64,000 nucleotides of DNA from Tistrella bauzanensis (lineage in GTDB: Bacteria > Pseudomonadota > Alphaproteobacteria > Tistrellales > Tistrellaceae). Below are positions 63,550 through 64,000 of this stretch, piece by piece. Numbering within the stretch: the first letter of the stretch is position 1; each line of letters starts with the position of its first letter. The notes under the pieces were generated by a model. That model saw only the letters and a program-made list of their open reading frames with translations, made no database searches and had not been told where the DNA came from. The DNA lies in contig NZ_BMDZ01000020.1 of the NCBI RefSeq assembly GCF_014636235.1, positions 1 through 64,000 on the forward strand. The letters are read 5' to 3'. The position numbers and the translations under genes are program-made.

Positions 63550-63672
63550 GTCGCCTCGCTCCCCGTCTGCATGTCTGGCCAGATCTCCACCCGGCAGAGA
63601 CCCTGTTCGGTCGCCCGCCGGGCGTCTGTCGCCACAAGCCGGACCTCACTGCTTCTTTGTAGACCGCAAGCG

Positions 63673-63687
63673 TTAAATTTGTCTTAG
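63673..63687. promoter_or_regulatory. CtrA-type box upstream of chpT
   Basis: TTAA-N7-TTAG, one mismatch from the full CtrA site TTAA-N7-TTAA, in an AT-rich stretch of the 308-bp gap (63550-63857) between chpT and the divergent DUF3553 gene. The rest of that gap holds only GC-rich sequence and the tandem repeats at 63803-63849. Confidence 0.55.
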
Positions 63688-63802
63688 GCTGCGGACCATC
63701 CTGATCAACTTCGCAGTCTTCTGCACAATGGCCACGCGCCACGCTCTGGTGGCGGGCGTCCTGCGGCACCATCTCTTGTCGGGAAGATGGCGCCCCCTTC
63801 CC

Positions 63803-63849
63803 GCAACGGAGCCCACTCCCCGCAACGGAGCCCCCTCCCTGCAACGGAG
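63803..63849 (+). repeat. Three 19-bp repeats carrying ribosome-binding sequences
   Basis: GCAACGGAG occurs at 63803, 63822 and 63841, exactly 19 bp apart. The first two units (63803-63821 and 63822-63840) agree at 17 of 19 positions. The last GGAG (63846-63849) lies 8 nt before ATG 63858 and is its ribosome-binding site. Duplicated ribosome-binding sites may be simple slippage or may increase ribosome loading. Confidence 0.85.
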
Positions 63850-63857
63850 ACCGACCG

Positions 63858-64000
63858 ATGACCGCGTCAGCACCTTACGGCATGCTGTACCCACCCGGAA
63901 GCCTTGTCCGCCTGCCCGGCCAGCCGGATTGGGGTACGGGTCAGGTCCAGAGTGTGGTCGCTCACCGTGTGACCGTGAATTTCGAACATGGCGGCAAGCG
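63858..64000 (+). CDS. DUF3553 domain protein (partial, runs off the window)
   Basis: The first 47 codons of a gene cut by the window end. PGSLVRLPGQPDWGTGQVQSVVAHRVTVNFEHGGK is the DUF3553 domain start (core PDWGTGQVQS), a small SH3-like, CarD/UvrD-tail-like domain common in alphaproteobacteria. The usual protein is short (60-90 aa). It diverges from chpT. Function unknown. Confidence 0.8.
   Translation, partial: MTASAPYGMLYPPGSLVRLPGQPDWGTGQVQSVVAHRVTVNFEHGGK

Overview
The window is about 64 kb of high-GC, densely packed bacterial chromosome. Gene content and gene order point to an alphaproteobacterium: ctrA, chpT and sciP cell-cycle regulators, the FlbD sigma-54 activator, a PomA-size MotA, a TrpE-TrpG fusion and a TRAP importer. 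The order fliF-fliG-fliH-fliN-motA-flbD-flhA-flhF-flhG with fliI-fliJ nearby is typical of Rhodospirillales-like lineages such as Azospirillum, Magnetospirillum or Tistrella. That placement is inferred from gene content only. No rRNA, tRNA, insertion sequence, integrase or CRISPR array was recognised.

Left part (1-30 kb), mostly metabolism and accessory genes. (a) 62-4229: TetR regulator diverging from an acyl-CoA synthetase, then a MarR regulator translationally coupled to an enoyl-CoA hydratase. (b) 4357-7425: a small ABM-like protein coupled to a WYL regulator, an Old Yellow Enzyme and a membrane protein. (c) 7453-13731 on the minus strand: DUF1445 hydro-lyase, TRAP importer (P, Q, M), DUF2848 protein and amidase, which looks like an import-and-degrade operon of unknown substrate. 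(d) An orphan beta-helix protein with AT-richer flanks. (e) 15811-20215 on the minus strand: a BigR/SqrR-type persulfide sensor with two YeeE/YedE transporter halves, a persulfide-dioxygenase-like hydrolase, a DUF2892 protein and a SulP permease. (f) A Trp leader peptide and candidate attenuator ahead of the trpE(G) fusion. (g) A zinc metallopeptidase, a diguanylate cyclase, a LysR regulator, acetoacetyl-CoA synthetase, ChaC and a histidine kinase.

Right part (30.9-64 kb), motility and cell-cycle control. fliK-flgD-flgE is followed by sciP, then by the long operon fliF-fliG-fliH-fliN-motA-flbD-flhA-flhF-flhG, a second FliK-like giant and a QueF-like protein. fliI-fliJ run on the opposite strand. 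ctrA follows, and then a minus-strand chemotaxis run (cheA with fused receiver, cheW, cheY, cheB, cheR) preceded by chpT. The window ends inside a DUF3553 gene.

The most interesting signal is regulatory. Pairs of inverted repeats (core CGGCA-N5-TGCCG, centres 18-21 bp apart) occur in the upstream regions of fliK, fliF and the second FliK-like gene. They resemble the Caulobacter ftr sites bound by FlbD, and flbD lies in the same cluster. The fliK pair lies about 100 bp upstream of a correctly spaced sigma-54 promoter. The fliF pair abuts a CtrA octamer. The second strong signal is a probably leaderless trpL with tandem Trp codons and mutually exclusive hairpins.
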